Shown here one piece after another: positions 32,804-41,000 of a stretch of DNA of 64,000 nucleotides. Position 1 is the stretch's first letter. The number at the start of each line of letters is the position of its first letter. The stretch is taken from positions 62,001-126,000 of the forward strand of contig JNKE01000017.1 of NCBI GenBank assembly GCA_000701945.1. Direction: 5' to 3'. A program made the position numbers and the translations under genes. Below the pieces are notes generated by a model. It ran no database searches. It had not been told where the DNA came from and worked only from the letters and a program-made list of their open reading frames with translations. Source of the stretch: Anaerotruncus sp. MC2020 (GTDB lineage Bacteria > Bacillota > Clostridia > Oscillospirales > Ruminococcaceae).

Positions 32804-33462
32804 ACGAACTTATACCCCACTCCCCACACGGTGAGCAGCCGCTTTGCGTTTTTGGGGTCGTCGCCGAGCTTCTGCCGCAGACGGTTGATGTGGACGTGGA
32901 GCGTTTGCAGCTCGGAGTCGCTGTCGCTGCCCCATACCGTGCTGAACAGGTACTCCTTTTTCAGCGCCTTGCCCTGATTCTCGATGAGCAGCGCGAGCAG
33001 GTCGAACTCCTTCGCGGGGAGCTCCACAGCCTCGCCGTCGATGACGGCAGTGCGGTCGGAGAGATTGAGCGTCACGCCGTCCGCGGAGAGCTCCTCGCGC
33101 TGATAGCGGCGCTTGAAAATGCCCTTTATCTTGGCGATAAGAATGTCTATATCGTAAGGCTTTTCGATGTAGTCGTCCGCGCCGAGGTCAAAGCCGCTGA
33201 GCTTGTCCTCCTTGTCGGTGCGGGCGCTGACAATGAGAATGGGAGTGTCCGCATTTTCGCGCAGCTTAGAGCACACCGCAAAGCCGTTCACGTCGGGGAG
33301 GTTGATGTCGAGCACCACGAGCTTCGCGCCGTATTTTGCGAACAGCTCGAGGGCGCGCTCGCCGCTCTCGACAGCCGTGACCGTGTAGTCCTCCGCGCGG
33401 AGGAAGTCCGTCAGCAGCGAGGCGAGCTCCTTGTCGTCCTCGACGATGAGAATATCTGTCAT
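32800..33462 (-). CDS. OmpR-family response regulator (system 2)
   Basis: The 220-residue protein begins MTDILIVEDDKELASLL. The receiver phosphoacceptor lies in LVVLDINLPDVNGF, and the conserved Lys in DYIEKPYDIDI. A winged-helix domain follows, with ELPAKEFDLLALLIENQ and LQTLHVHINRLRQKL. The start follows CAGGTGGTGATTCT. Its own promoter (TTGTTT-N17-TACAAT) lies about 20 bp upstream, so the pair can be transcribed apart from the ABC genes. The stop overlaps the kinase start (ATGA). Confidence 0.92.
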   Translation of the reverse strand: MTDILIVEDDKELASLLTDFLRAEDYTVTAVESGERALELFAKYGAKLVVLDINLPDVNGFAVCSKLRENADTPILIVSARTDKEDKLSGFDLGADDYIEKPYDIDILIAKIKGIFKRRYQREELSADGVTLNLSDRTAVIDGEAVELPAKEFDLLALLIENQGKALKKEYLFSTVWGSDSDSELQTLHVHINRLRQKLGDDPKNAKRLLTVWGVGYKFV

Positions 33463-33481
33463 AGAATCACCACCTGTACCC

Positions 33482-33510
33482 ATTGTACCATAATCCTGTC
33501 CAAAAAACAA
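33482..33510 (-). promoter_or_regulatory. Promoter of two-component system 2
   Basis: TTGTTT-N17-TACAAT on the minus strand, with a very short leader to the response regulator. Confidence 0.55.
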
Positions 33511-33536
33511 GTAGGGGACGCCGCCCTCGGCGTCCC
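33511..33536. repeat. REP-like palindrome GTAGGGGACGCCG...
   Basis: GGGACGCCG-CCCT-CGGCGTCCC forms a perfect hairpin. It starts with GTAGGGG like the other dispersed palindromes in this window and lies between the ABC transporter genes and system 2. Confidence 0.8.
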
Positions 33537-33580
33537 GCATAAATCGCTGTATTTGCGGACGACAAATTGTCGCTCGCCGC

Positions 33581-34351
33581 TTACCAGCCCTGTTCCATGA
33601 GCCAGTTATTGAGCGTGCGCTCGCGGTCGCGGAGCTCCTTGTCGCCGCCGTCGAAGCTGCCCATTTCCTTCTCGCCGACTATCTTGCCGTCCACGAGGTA
33701 GAGCACGCGGCTGCACTTCGCCGCCACCTTCGGGTCATGCGTGACGCACATGACCGTCGTGCCGTCGCGGTTGAGCGAGAGAAGCTCGTTCATTACCTCG
33801 TCGGAGCTCGCGCGGTTGAGGGCTCCTGTGGGCTCGTCGGCAAAAATCATCTTCGGGGAGTTTATCATGCTTCGTGCGATACACGCGCGCTGGAGCTGTC
33901 CGCCCGAGACCTCATTGATGTCGTTGCCGCCGACGTCGTCGATGCCAAGGCGGTGCATGAGCGCGCGTCCGCGCTCCTCGGTCTGCCTGCGGGACTCGCT
34001 GTTTTTCTTGGACTTCACAGCGGGCAGGATGATATTGTCGAGCACGCTGAGGTTCTTCATCATGTACATCTGCTGGAAGATGAAGCCCATTTCATCGAGG
34101 CGGAGCTTCGCGAGCTCCTTCTCGCGGAGCTTTGTTGTGTCCTTGCCGTTGAATGTGACCTCGCCCGATGTTACCCTGTCCATGCCCGAGACGCAGTAGA
34201 GCAGGGTGGACTTGCCCGAGCCCGACGGTCCCATGACCGCTACCATTTCTCCCTCGCCGATAGTGAGGTCGATGTTCTTGAGCACGTTGTTCTGGCGCTT
34301 GTTGACGATGTATGTCTTGCAGAGACCCTTTGTCTGTAATACCGTATTCAT
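33581..34351 (-). CDS. ABC transporter ATPase (BceA/MacB-like)
   Basis: The 256-residue protein carries Walker A MGPSGSGKST near 40-49, a Q-loop in GFIFQQMYMMKNLSV, the signature VSGGQLQRACIARSM near 145-159, Walker B MIFADEPTGALN near 164-175, and an H-loop His in MCVTHDPKV. It is of the LolD/BceA/MacB type that pairs with FtsX-fold permeases, and its permease gene lies 30 bp upstream on the same strand. The C-terminal tail of about 30 residues after GEKEMGS is longer than usual. It is likely part of a drug- or peptide-detoxification system. Confidence 0.93.
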   Translation of the reverse strand: MNTVLQTKGLCKTYIVNKRQNNVLKNIDLTIGEGEMVAVMGPSGSGKSTLLYCVSGMDRVTSGEVTFNGKDTTKLREKELAKLRLDEMGFIFQQMYMMKNLSVLDNIILPAVKSKKNSESRRQTEERGRALMHRLGIDDVGGNDINEVSGGQLQRACIARSMINSPKMIFADEPTGALNRASSDEVMNELLSLNRDGTTVMCVTHDPKVAAKCSRVLYLVDGKIVGEKEMGSFDGGDKELRDRERTLNNWLMEQGW

Positions 34352-34381
34352 AGTTTTTCCTCCTGATTATATCCTTGTCGC

Positions 34382-36739
34382 TTATTCTATGCTTGCCGTG
34401 TCGGAAGCGGTTATCCTTCTCATATGCTGTGCCGTGATGAGCGAGCCTATCACCGTAACTGCGAGCAGTATCGCGGGACAGAGCGCGAATATCTCAGCGG
34501 CAGAGTAGTCTACGTCGATGCCATGTACGTCGCCTATCATTGAGCTCACCCAGCTGAGCAGTGCGGAGCTTATCGGCAGTACGACCGCCGAGCCTATCAC
34601 GCACGCGATGACTGCCACTATAATGAAGCGCAGGGCGTGCTGGAGGATTATGCTGCCGCTCTTTATGCCGACTGCCTTCATCAGCGCTATCTCGTTCTTT
34701 TCCTTGGAGATGAACGAGCGCTCCATGAGCATGATTATCAGCGCCGTAATTATAACTGTCAGTATCATATTCAGCTTCTTGATAGCGTTCATCGGGTCGG
34801 ACACCTGAGTCAGCATACTTACGGCTTCCTCTGTCTTGTAGACCTTGTCGCTCTCCATCTTGTCCTTTAGCTTTTCTATGACTTCATTTATTTCTTCTTC
34901 GTCGGGGTCGCCGCTGAGCTTTACCTGAATGCCAGTTATGCCTGCGGCTAATGCGCTGCTCATATCGAAGTCCTCGCTTACGAATGCAGAGTAGCCCTGT
35001 CCCATAAAGGACGAGAATCTGCCCGTGATGATGAACTCGTATTCCTTTTCGCCTATCTCAGCCTTGACCGTATCGCCTATCTGAGCGTCGAGCTCCTTCA
35101 TCGCGTAGCTCGTCATAGCTATCTCGTCGGGCTTTTGCGGAGCGCTTCCCTCGTCGCACTGGAGCTCGTAGTCTATATTTCCTCTTACTGCGGTGGAGAA
35201 TATCCTTGTGCTCGTCTTGTCGCCGTGAGTGAATACGCTCTGGACGGAGAAGCCACCGCCGCATTCACCGTCGATACCGAGCTCGTCAAGGACTTTTTCG
35301 ACTTTTTCAAATGATGTTTTGTAGCCGCCCTGTACTGCTAAAAGGTCGGTCATGTACTCGGAATCAAGAATGGTTATGTCTGATTCGGGAGCGTTGAATA
35401 AGCGCATGAGCTTGGGGCTTTTGAGCGTCTGAGCGCTCGTCGCCATAATTGTCATCATCAGCATACAGAGCGTGAAGACCGTCGTTATTATGAGGAACTG
35501 CTTCGGCGCGCTGAGCACGTCGTTGAGCGCGAGGAAGCCCGTTGACGGGAGCTTCGAGCGTCCGAGGCTGAGCAGGCTTCTCTTCTTGAAGCGCTCGCCC
35601 GTCTGACCGCTCCTTACGGCGTCGATAGGGGAGAGCTTCTTGACCTTGCGTGTGCAGAGGTAGCAGAACAGCATTATCACCGCAACTACGCAAACGGAGC
35701 TCACCACGCCGAGAACTACGCCGTTTTCAGTGCCAAGCACCATATTTTTCGATACCGTACCGAGCATGATGCTGCTGAGGGGCAGCGAGCAGAAGAAGCC
35801 GACTGCCGCTCCTATGACAGCGATAGCGAGATACTTGACGATGTAGAGACTGCGGATGCTGACATTGCTCAGACCGAGCGCCTTCATAACACCTATCTCG
35901 CGGTATTCCTCCTGTATCGTGAAGCCTATCGAGAAGCGCAGCACCACAAATGCCGCAAGCATGATGACGATGCTGACCGCCATCATGATGTAGGCTATCA
36001 TCATATCGAAGAGGTATATCATCTTTTCGTAATCACGGCCGTATGCGTAGACGCCGTCTGTCTCCTCGGCGTAATCGAGGATAGCCTGCGGGTCATCGGT
36101 CTTGATGAACATAGACTTGTAGCTCGGGAACGGATTAACAATTCCGTCATTGATGTTGTCGAAATCCTCGCTGTTGATGAGCAGAAAAGGCAGACAGGTC
36201 GTGCCGTTCTGGATATACGCGCCCTTGAAAAGTCCTGCATATTCGAGCTTGTAGGAGAAGTCGTCTATGGTGAGCACCACCTCATCGCCCTCCTTGATGT
36301 CAAGCCCCTGAATGAAGGTGGTCGTTGCGTAGAACCTGCCCTTTTTGACGGACTTTATCACCTCGTTGTCGGAGTCGAAATAGTTTATCGGCATATCCTC
36401 GTCGGAGATGAGGACTGCGGGATTGATGAAGTTGTCGAGCTTTTTCCCGTGCAGCTTGAAATACTTCGAGCTATAGATGTATATCTGGTCTATAGTCTTT
36501 ATCTCGCGTATGCCGCCGAGCTTCGCGATGTTCTTGTCCTCGTCGCTGTCAGCATCCATATCGACGAGCACGTCGGGCATATCCGAGATGTTGAAGTAGT
36601 GCTCGATACCGCCCGTAACAGCGGCGATGTTGTTGACGCTCGCCGCCGCGAACATCGAGCACAGTATCACGAACACCAGAAGTATGGCGTTCATGGTGCG
36701 TTTGCGTTTCAAGTCCTTTTTGAGTATTCTCAGGAACAT
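34382..36739 (-). CDS. FtsX-family ABC permease (BceB-like)
   Basis: The 785-residue permease has an N-terminal membrane segment (about 18-38), a large external domain, and a first FtsX core with three membrane segments (about 245-365) containing EEYREIGVMKALGLSNVSI. A further membrane segment and second external domain follow, then a second FtsX core (about 655-780) with KEKNEIALMKAVGIKSGSI. This is the duplicated layout of MacB/BceB-type mechanotransmission permeases, which do not move substrate through a channel but pull it from the membrane or envelope. It is the first gene of the unit with its ATPase. System 2 lies downstream on the same strand. Confidence 0.88.
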   Translation of the reverse strand: MFLRILKKDLKRKRTMNAILLVFVILCSMFAAASVNNIAAVTGGIEHYFNISDMPDVLVDMDADSDEDKNIAKLGGIREIKTIDQIYIYSSKYFKLHGKKLDNFINPAVLISDEDMPINYFDSDNEVIKSVKKGRFYATTTFIQGLDIKEGDEVVLTIDDFSYKLEYAGLFKGAYIQNGTTCLPFLLINSEDFDNINDGIVNPFPSYKSMFIKTDDPQAILDYAEETDGVYAYGRDYEKMIYLFDMMIAYIMMAVSIVIMLAAFVVLRFSIGFTIQEEYREIGVMKALGLSNVSIRSLYIVKYLAIAVIGAAVGFFCSLPLSSIMLGTVSKNMVLGTENGVVLGVVSSVCVVAVIMLFCYLCTRKVKKLSPIDAVRSGQTGERFKKRSLLSLGRSKLPSTGFLALNDVLSAPKQFLIITTVFTLCMLMMTIMATSAQTLKSPKLMRLFNAPESDITILDSEYMTDLLAVQGGYKTSFEKVEKVLDELGIDGECGGGFSVQSVFTHGDKTSTRIFSTAVRGNIDYELQCDEGSAPQKPDEIAMTSYAMKELDAQIGDTVKAEIGEKEYEFIITGRFSSFMGQGYSAFVSEDFDMSSALAAGITGIQVKLSGDPDEEEINEVIEKLKDKMESDKVYKTEEAVSMLTQVSDPMNAIKKLNMILTVIITALIIMLMERSFISKEKNEIALMKAVGIKSGSIILQHALRFIIVAVIACVIGSAVVLPISSALLSWVSSMIGDVHGIDVDYSAAEIFALCPAILLAVTVIGSLITAQHMRRITASDTASIE

Positions 36740-36899
36740 AACTGATACCTCATTTCTGTCATGGTTTTCTCTATGCTCTGATTATAGCACGGCAATTCTT
36801 AACAAGTCTTTAACTTTTTTCAGGCACACAAAAAAGCCGTTTTGCATAATATGAAAGGCGGCTGTATGCAGCCGTCTGACACAAGGAGGTGCTGAAGCG

Positions 36900-37598
36900 A
36901 TGACTAAAAGCGGCATAGACGTTTCGGAGTGGCAGGGCGACATCGACTGGAGCAAGGTCAGGACGGACTTCGTCATCATACGCGCGGGCTATGGTCGGGA
37001 GCTCTCGCAGAGGGACAAGAGATTTGAGCGCAACTACGCGGGAGCAAAATCCGCGGGGATACCCTGCGGCGCATACTGGTACAGCTACGCGATGAGCGAG
37101 GACGAAGCCCGCCGCGAGGCAGCCGTGTGCATGGAGGTGCTGCGCGGCAAGCAGTTCGAGTACCCGATATACCTCGACGTCGAGGAGCAGAAGGTGCTCG
37201 CGCTCGGGCGTGATAAGGTCAGCGCGATAATAGCGGCATTTTTGAAGGAGCTCGAAAACTCGGGCTATTTTGCTGGACTGTATATGTCGGCGTATCAGCT
37301 GACGAACCTCACCACCGATTATATAAAGGAGCGTTTCGCGGTGTGGGTCGCGAACTACGATGTCCCGAAGCCGAGCTACAGCGGAAGCTACGGGATGTGG
37401 CAGAAGTCGAGCAAGGGCAGGATAGCGGGGATAAGCGGCAATGTTGACATTGACGAGTGCTACGCAGACTACCCGAAGCACATCATCGGCGCAGGGGACA
37501 ACGGCTTTTCTGAGCCGTCAGCGTCCGTGAAGCGGTCGATAAGCGCGAGGCTCACAGTTGACGGACGCACCTACAGCGGCACGCTCAGTGAGGAATAG
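36900..37598 (+). CDS. GH25 muramidase (lysozyme) without a signal peptide
   Basis: The 232-residue protein matches glycoside hydrolase family 25. GIDVSEWQGDIDWSKV at the N-terminus holds the first catalytic-site Asp, and YPIYLDVEEQ near 92-101 supplies the catalytic Asp/Glu pair. VWVANYDVPKP and YGMWQKSS follow near 140-170, and the NVDIDECYADY strand ends the domain near 190. It would cut the glycan chain of peptidoglycan. No signal peptide or membrane segment is visible, as in phage endolysins that need a holin. The last 35 residues are a short Ser-rich tail. AAGGAGGTGCTGAAGCG precedes the ATG. Confidence 0.9.
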   Translation: MTKSGIDVSEWQGDIDWSKVRTDFVIIRAGYGRELSQRDKRFERNYAGAKSAGIPCGAYWYSYAMSEDEARREAAVCMEVLRGKQFEYPIYLDVEEQKVLALGRDKVSAIIAAFLKELENSGYFAGLYMSAYQLTNLTTDYIKERFAVWVANYDVPKPSYSGSYGMWQKSSKGRIAGISGNVDIDECYADYPKHIIGAGDNGFSEPSASVKRSISARLTVDGRTYSGTLSEE

Positions 37599-37640
37599 GA
37601 AGAAAGCCGCAAATAAGCCTGTGTGACAAGTCAGCACAAT

Positions 37641-37681
37641 AAAAAAGACCTTCTGCGGCAGCCCGCCGCGGGAGGTCTTTT
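37641..37681. terminator. Terminator between GH25 and queF
   Basis: AAAAAAGACCT pairs with AGGTCTTTT, with an inner GCGG/CCGC stem. A and T tracts on both sides allow use by both convergent genes. Confidence 0.8.
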
Positions 37682-37717
37682 ACATATGTGTATCATTTCG
37701 GAGGCAAGCGCTGAAAG

Positions 37718-38215
37718 TCAGCGGTTGTTGACCTCCTCGGGGAACATATCATGCTTGGAGAGGCGCTCCCACGCGACCTGTTCCCATTTTGTGCCCGCCT
37801 GACCGTAGTTGCAGTAGGGGTCAATTGAGATGCCTCCGCGCGGGAGGAACTTGCCCCATACCTCGATATACTTGGGCTCCATGAGCTTGATTAGGTCGTT
37901 CATGATGATGTTGACGCAGTCCTCGTGGAAGTCGCCGTGGTTGCGGAAGCTGAAAAGGTAGAGCTTGAGCGACTTGCTCTCGACCATGCGCTCGGCGGGG
38001 ACGTAGCTGATGTATATCGTCGCGAAGTCAGGCTGACCCGTGATAGGGCAAAGGCTCGTGAATTCGGGACAATTGAACTTGACGAAGTAGTCGCGGTCGG
38101 GGTGCTTGTTGGGGAAGGTCTCGAGCACTTCGGGGGAGTAGTCCTGCGAGTATTTTGTATTCTGGTTGCCGAGGAGGGTGATGCTGCCCTTCTCGTTTTC
38201 GTTCCTGCCTGTCAT
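37718..38215 (-). CDS. queF: 7-cyano-7-deazaguanine (preQ0) reductase
   Basis: The 165-residue protein is the short, unimodular QueF, which reduces the nitrile of preQ0 to the amine preQ1 with NADPH. Key parts are [15 protein letters not shown] near 52-66, with the catalytic Cys, the QueF signature [15 protein letters not shown] near 76-90, and GDFHED near 91-96. The start at MTGRNEN fits ACAGGAGGTTATAT. It is the last gene of the leftward queuosine-precursor cluster, separated from queC by a palindrome-bearing gap. Confidence 0.93.
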   Translation of the reverse strand: MTGRNENEKGSITLLGNQNTKYSQDYSPEVLETFPNKHPDRDYFVKFNCPEFTSLCPITGQPDFATIYISYVPAERMVESKSLKLYLFSFRNHGDFHEDCVNIIMNDLIKLMEPKYIEVWGKFLPRGGISIDPYCNYGQAGTKWEQVAWERLSKHDMFPEEVNNR

Positions 38216-38231
38216 ATATAACCTCCTGTAT

Positions 38232-38307
38232 TGTAGGGGCGGGCGTCCTCGACCGCCCGTATTTTTGTTCATTATTATGCGGAACACCGAAGGCGGCGTT
38301 TCTTACA
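38232..38307. repeat. REP-like palindromes between queC and queF
   Basis: TTGTAGGGGCGGGCG...CGCCCG starts the first copy. A second, partly decayed copy (GCGGAACACCGAAGGCGGCGTTTC) runs into the queC stop. Confidence 0.7.
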
Positions 38308-38980
38308 GCATCAGCGGGTCTGTCACGCCGTTAGCCTTGAACGCGGCAATTCTGTCGCGGCAGGTGCCGCACACGCCGCAGGGCTTGTCGCCGCCCTCGT
38401 AGCAACTCCACGTAAGCTCATACGGCACATTCAGCTCCAGTCCCTTACGTACGACGTCAGCCTTTGTGAGCTTCACGAACGGCGCCTCTATGTGGAGCTG
38501 CTGACCGCTGCCGAGGTAAATGGCGCGGTTCATAGCCTCGTTGAACTCGTCGGAGCAGTCGGGGTATGCATTGCCCGCAGCGTCGTCGGAGTGGGCGCCG
38601 TAGTAGATGACGCCGCAGTCGTTGGAGAGCGCAATGCTCGCCGCCGACGAGAGGAACAGCCCGTTCCTGAACGGCACATAGGTCGAGACTGGCTTGCCGT
38701 CGGTTTTTTTGAGCTGTTCAGCGTAGCTCTCCTGCGGGATATCGCCGTTGCCCGAGAGGAGGGTGCAGTCCGAATCCGCGAAGATGAGGGCGAGGTCGAG
38801 TGTGCGGAGCTCCACGCCGTAGTGGGCGGCGGTACGCTGAGCCGCCTGCATTTCCTTGTTGTGCTTCTGACCGTAGTAAATGCACAGCGCGAGCACGTTT
38901 TCGGCTCCGTATTTGTCAACAGCGAGCGCGAGGCAGGTGGAGCTGTCCACGCCTCCGCTGAAAAGAACGAGTGCTTTCAT
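38303..38980 (-). CDS. queC: 7-cyano-7-deazaguanine synthase
   Basis: The 225-residue protein makes preQ0 from 7-carboxy-7-deazaguanine and ammonia using ATP. The PP-loop is VLFSGGVDSSTCLAL near 5-19. The zinc site is the four-Cys set in CYEGGDKPCGVCGTCRDR near 193-210. The family block YYGQKHNKEMQAAQ lies near 35-48. The start codon is the ATG of MKALVLFSG, preceded by AAAAGGAGAAAAA. It is fourth in the cluster after queD, queE and folE, with a palindrome-bearing gap before it. Confidence 0.95.
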   Translation of the reverse strand: MKALVLFSGGVDSSTCLALAVDKYGAENVLALCIYYGQKHNKEMQAAQRTAAHYGVELRTLDLALIFADSDCTLLSGNGDIPQESYAEQLKKTDGKPVSTYVPFRNGLFLSSAASIALSNDCGVIYYGAHSDDAAGNAYPDCSDEFNEAMNRAIYLGSGQQLHIEAPFVKLTKADVVRKGLELNVPYELTWSCYEGGDKPCGVCGTCRDRIAAFKANGVTDPLML

Positions 38981-39071
38981 TTTTTCTCCTTTTAAATGTT
39001 AGAAATTAGAAAAAAGCCCTTAGCCATTAGCCTTTAGCTAATGGTATCGCCTGACGGCGATGAATTTGAAA

Positions 39072-39145
39072 TTGTAGGGGCGAGTTCCGCTCGCCCGTGT
39101 AACAAATCCGTTATTTGCGGGACGTCGGGGACGCCGTCCCCTACA
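39072..39145. repeat. Pair of REP-like palindromes between folE and queC
   Basis: The first copy starts TTGTAGGGGCGAG...CTCGCCCG. The second ends GGGGACGCCGTCCCCTACA. They face each other, separated by about 18 bp. A further CCATTAGC/GCTAATGG hairpin lies nearby at 39015-39045. Confidence 0.8.
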
Positions 39146-39154
39146 GTCCGATTC

Positions 39155-39715
39155 TCAGTCCAATAATTCCTGCAAATCGCGTCTGTTCTTGAATTCGCCT
39201 GTATACGTGCGTGTCTCGGTGCGTGCGGAGGGATTGCGTATACCTCTCGCGGTCATGCAGCTGTGAGAGCCGACTATCTTCACGCCGACGTCGGGAGTCC
39301 CCGCCGCCTCGGAGATTATCTCGGCGATGTCCCTGCCGAGGCGCTCCTGCAATTGCAGGCGCTTAGCCGCCATATCGCAGATACGCGCTATCTTGCTCAG
39401 CCCGAGCACTCTGCCGCGCGGGATATAGGCGACATTGACGTACATATCGTACATGAGGGCGAAGTGGTGCTCGCAGTAGCTGAAAACGGTTATATCCTTC
39501 ATCACGACGGCTTCGGACGCGCCGTTATCCTCTGCGGCAAAGGTCTTGCCGAACATCTCCGCTATGTCGTGGTTGCTGTATTGGATGCCCTCGAGCATCT
39601 CTCCGAGCATACCCGCCACGCGTGCGGGAGTCTCCTTCAAGCCCTCGCGGTCGGGGTCTTCACCGATAGCCTCGAGCAGCCCGCGCACGTGGTATTCAAT
39701 CTTTTCCCTATCCAT
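39155..39715 (-). CDS. folE: GTP cyclohydrolase I
   Basis: The 186-residue protein opens GTP to dihydroneopterin triphosphate, the shared first step of folate and queuosine-precursor synthesis. FSYCEHHFALMYD near 75-87 has the zinc Cys and the two His, and ISEAAGTPDVGVKIVGSHSC near 137-156 has the second zinc Cys. MTARGIRNPSARTETRTYTG is the conserved C-terminal block. The start at MDREKIEYH was chosen because the upstream GTG lies too close to AAGGAGG. It follows queE by one base and probably feeds QueD directly. Confidence 0.95.
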   Translation of the reverse strand: MDREKIEYHVRGLLEAIGEDPDREGLKETPARVAGMLGEMLEGIQYSNHDIAEMFGKTFAAEDNGASEAVVMKDITVFSYCEHHFALMYDMYVNVAYIPRGRVLGLSKIARICDMAAKRLQLQERLGRDIAEIISEAAGTPDVGVKIVGSHSCMTARGIRNPSARTETRTYTGEFKNRRDLQELLD

Positions 39716-39716
39716 A

Positions 39717-40376
39717 TCAGACACCCCTCCTTGTGGGCTCCCAGATGAATTTGTGGAGCTGGAGCTGGAGGCGCACGCCGTTCATCATGTGCTCCTCCAT
39801 GAAGCTGACTATGTCGGCGGGGTCTATCTCGCCGAAAACGGGGCTGATGTAGACGTGGCAGCGCTCGGTGAGGCGGTGCTCCTCGATGAGCTCCGCGGCT
39901 CTCTCGAGGTCTTCGATGCTGCCAGAGACGAACTTGACCGTATCGTGGCAGCCGAGCAGCCTGAAATTATTGATGCACATGAACTCCTCCATGCCGCTTG
40001 AGGGCAGCTTGTAGTCCATAGTGAACACGGGACGGTTCTCGGCGGCAGCGAGCTTATCGAGCGATATACTGCCGTTTGTCTCTATCTCCACGCGGCAGCC
40101 GCCCGCTATGAGCAGCTCTGCGAGAGCTCCCGCCTCCTTGTGGAGAAGGGGTTCACCGCCCGTGAGTGTGACGTTGTGGACGCCCGTCTCGGCGACCCAC
40201 TCGGCGAGCTCCTCTACGGTCTCGTAGTCGGCGGGAGCATTCTCCGTATTCGCCCAGCAGGTATCGCAGTACGAGCAGCTGAGATTACAGCCGCGGAAGC
40301 GTATGAATGCGGCAAGCTCGCCCGCGTGAGCGCCCTCGCCGTTAATGCTAATGAATTTTTCAACAACAGGGAGCAT
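39717..40376 (-). CDS. queE: 7-carboxy-7-deazaguanine synthase (radical SAM)
   Basis: The 219-residue radical SAM enzyme turns 6-carboxytetrahydropterin into 7-carboxy-7-deazaguanine. It has FRGCNLSCSYCDTCWA near 27-42, with the C-x3-C-x2-C iron-sulfur motif, and VTLTGGEPLLH near 69-79. VEIETNGSISL near 94-104 and KFVSGSIED also fit QueE. The ATG shares one base with the queD stop (TGATG), which couples translation. A magnesium and SAM are expected cofactors. Confidence 0.95.
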   Translation of the reverse strand: MLPVVEKFISINGEGAHAGELAAFIRFRGCNLSCSYCDTCWANTENAPADYETVEELAEWVAETGVHNVTLTGGEPLLHKEAGALAELLIAGGCRVEIETNGSISLDKLAAAENRPVFTMDYKLPSSGMEEFMCINNFRLLGCHDTVKFVSGSIEDLERAAELIEEHRLTERCHVYISPVFGEIDPADIVSFMEEHMMNGVRLQLQLHKFIWEPTRRGV

Positions 40377-40801
40377 CAGTTTTCCTCCTCATATATCGCG
40401 CAGTTTTCGGGTGTTTCGTATACGGTCACGGAGCTGACAGGCAGCCCCTCGGCTTTGAGGACTTCATAGAAATGGCGGGCGAAGCTCTCGGCTGTCGGAC
40501 GGAAGGGGACGGCTATCAGTCGGAAGCCCTCCTCGTCCAGAGCCGCAACAGTAGCGGCTTTGAGCGAGCCCTCCTCGTAGATTAGCGCGTGGTCGAAGCT
40601 GTCAGCGAGCGAGCGCACGGCTTTTTTGAGGTCGCCGAAGTCGATAATCATGCCGCGTTTCTCGCCGTCGGGGACGAGCTCGGAGCCCGCGACCACGACC
40701 TCGACCGTCCAGCGGTGACCGTGGATATTGGCGCATTTGCCGTTATAGTCCGCGAGGAAGTGGGCGCTGTCGAAGGCGGCAGACGTTTTGAGCTTATACA
40801 T
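40376..40801 (-). CDS. queD: 6-carboxy-5,6,7,8-tetrahydropterin synthase
   Basis: The 141-residue protein converts dihydroneopterin triphosphate to 6-carboxytetrahydropterin. Zinc ligands are the His in FDSAHFLADYNGKCANIHGH near 10-29. The catalytic Cys is in the same segment (GKCANIHGHRW), and FDHALI near 89 and TVYETPENCAIYEEE near 125-140 are also typical of the family. It is the first gene of the cluster and lies behind the attenuated leader, so it sets the entry into preQ1 synthesis. TTGGAGGATAATAT precedes the start. Confidence 0.94.
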   Translation of the reverse strand: MYKLKTSAAFDSAHFLADYNGKCANIHGHRWTVEVVVAGSELVPDGEKRGMIIDFGDLKKAVRSLADSFDHALIYEEGSLKAATVAALDEEGFRLIAVPFRPTAESFARHFYEVLKAEGLPVSSVTVYETPENCAIYEEEN

Positions 40802-40816
40802 ATATTATCCTCCAAT

Positions 40817-40846
40817 AAAAAATACGCCTACAGAGCGCAGGCGTAT
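40817..40846 (-). terminator. Attenuator hairpin in the que leader
   Basis: ATACGCCT pairs with AGGCGTAT and is followed by a T run on the minus strand, directly before the queD ribosome site. Its place inside the leader suggests regulated termination. Confidence 0.85.
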
Positions 40847-40897
40847 CCGAATATCATAATAAGCGCGATAATTCGCGCAAAATGGATATAGGCTGCT

Positions 40898-40938
40898 CTG
40901 GTTTTGTTTAACGACAGGATGACGCAAACGAACTGTCG
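40898..40938 (-). promoter_or_regulatory. Candidate preQ1-class riboswitch aptamer
   Basis: The transcript is predicted to start near 40938. It folds a CGACAG/CUGUCG stem with a 15-nt loop starting UUCGUUUG, followed by the A-rich tail UUAAACAAAACC. Loop GUUU can pair with tail AAAC to close an H-type pseudoknot. This layout, including the tail similar to UUAACAAAAC in the Thermoanaerobacter aptamer, is that of preQ1-I riboswitches. It precedes the preQ1 biosynthesis genes and an attenuator. A further GCGCGA/TCGCGC hairpin lies between them at 40861-40882. Confidence 0.65.
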
Positions 40939-40944
40939 GCTAAT

Positions 40945-40973
40945 ATTATAGCATATCCCGCGGGAAAAATCAA
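40945..40973 (-). promoter_or_regulatory. Promoter of the que cluster
   Basis: TTGATT-N17-TATAAT on the minus strand, placing the transcript start at the base of the aptamer stem. Confidence 0.8.
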
Positions 40974-41000
40974 GTGTTTTTTGCGAAAAAGAGCTCAGTA

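Noticed and set aside
39000..39154. Possible short gene between folE and queC
   Set aside because: Only palindromic repeats and a CCATTAGC/GCTAATGG hairpin are present; no frame with a ribosome site.
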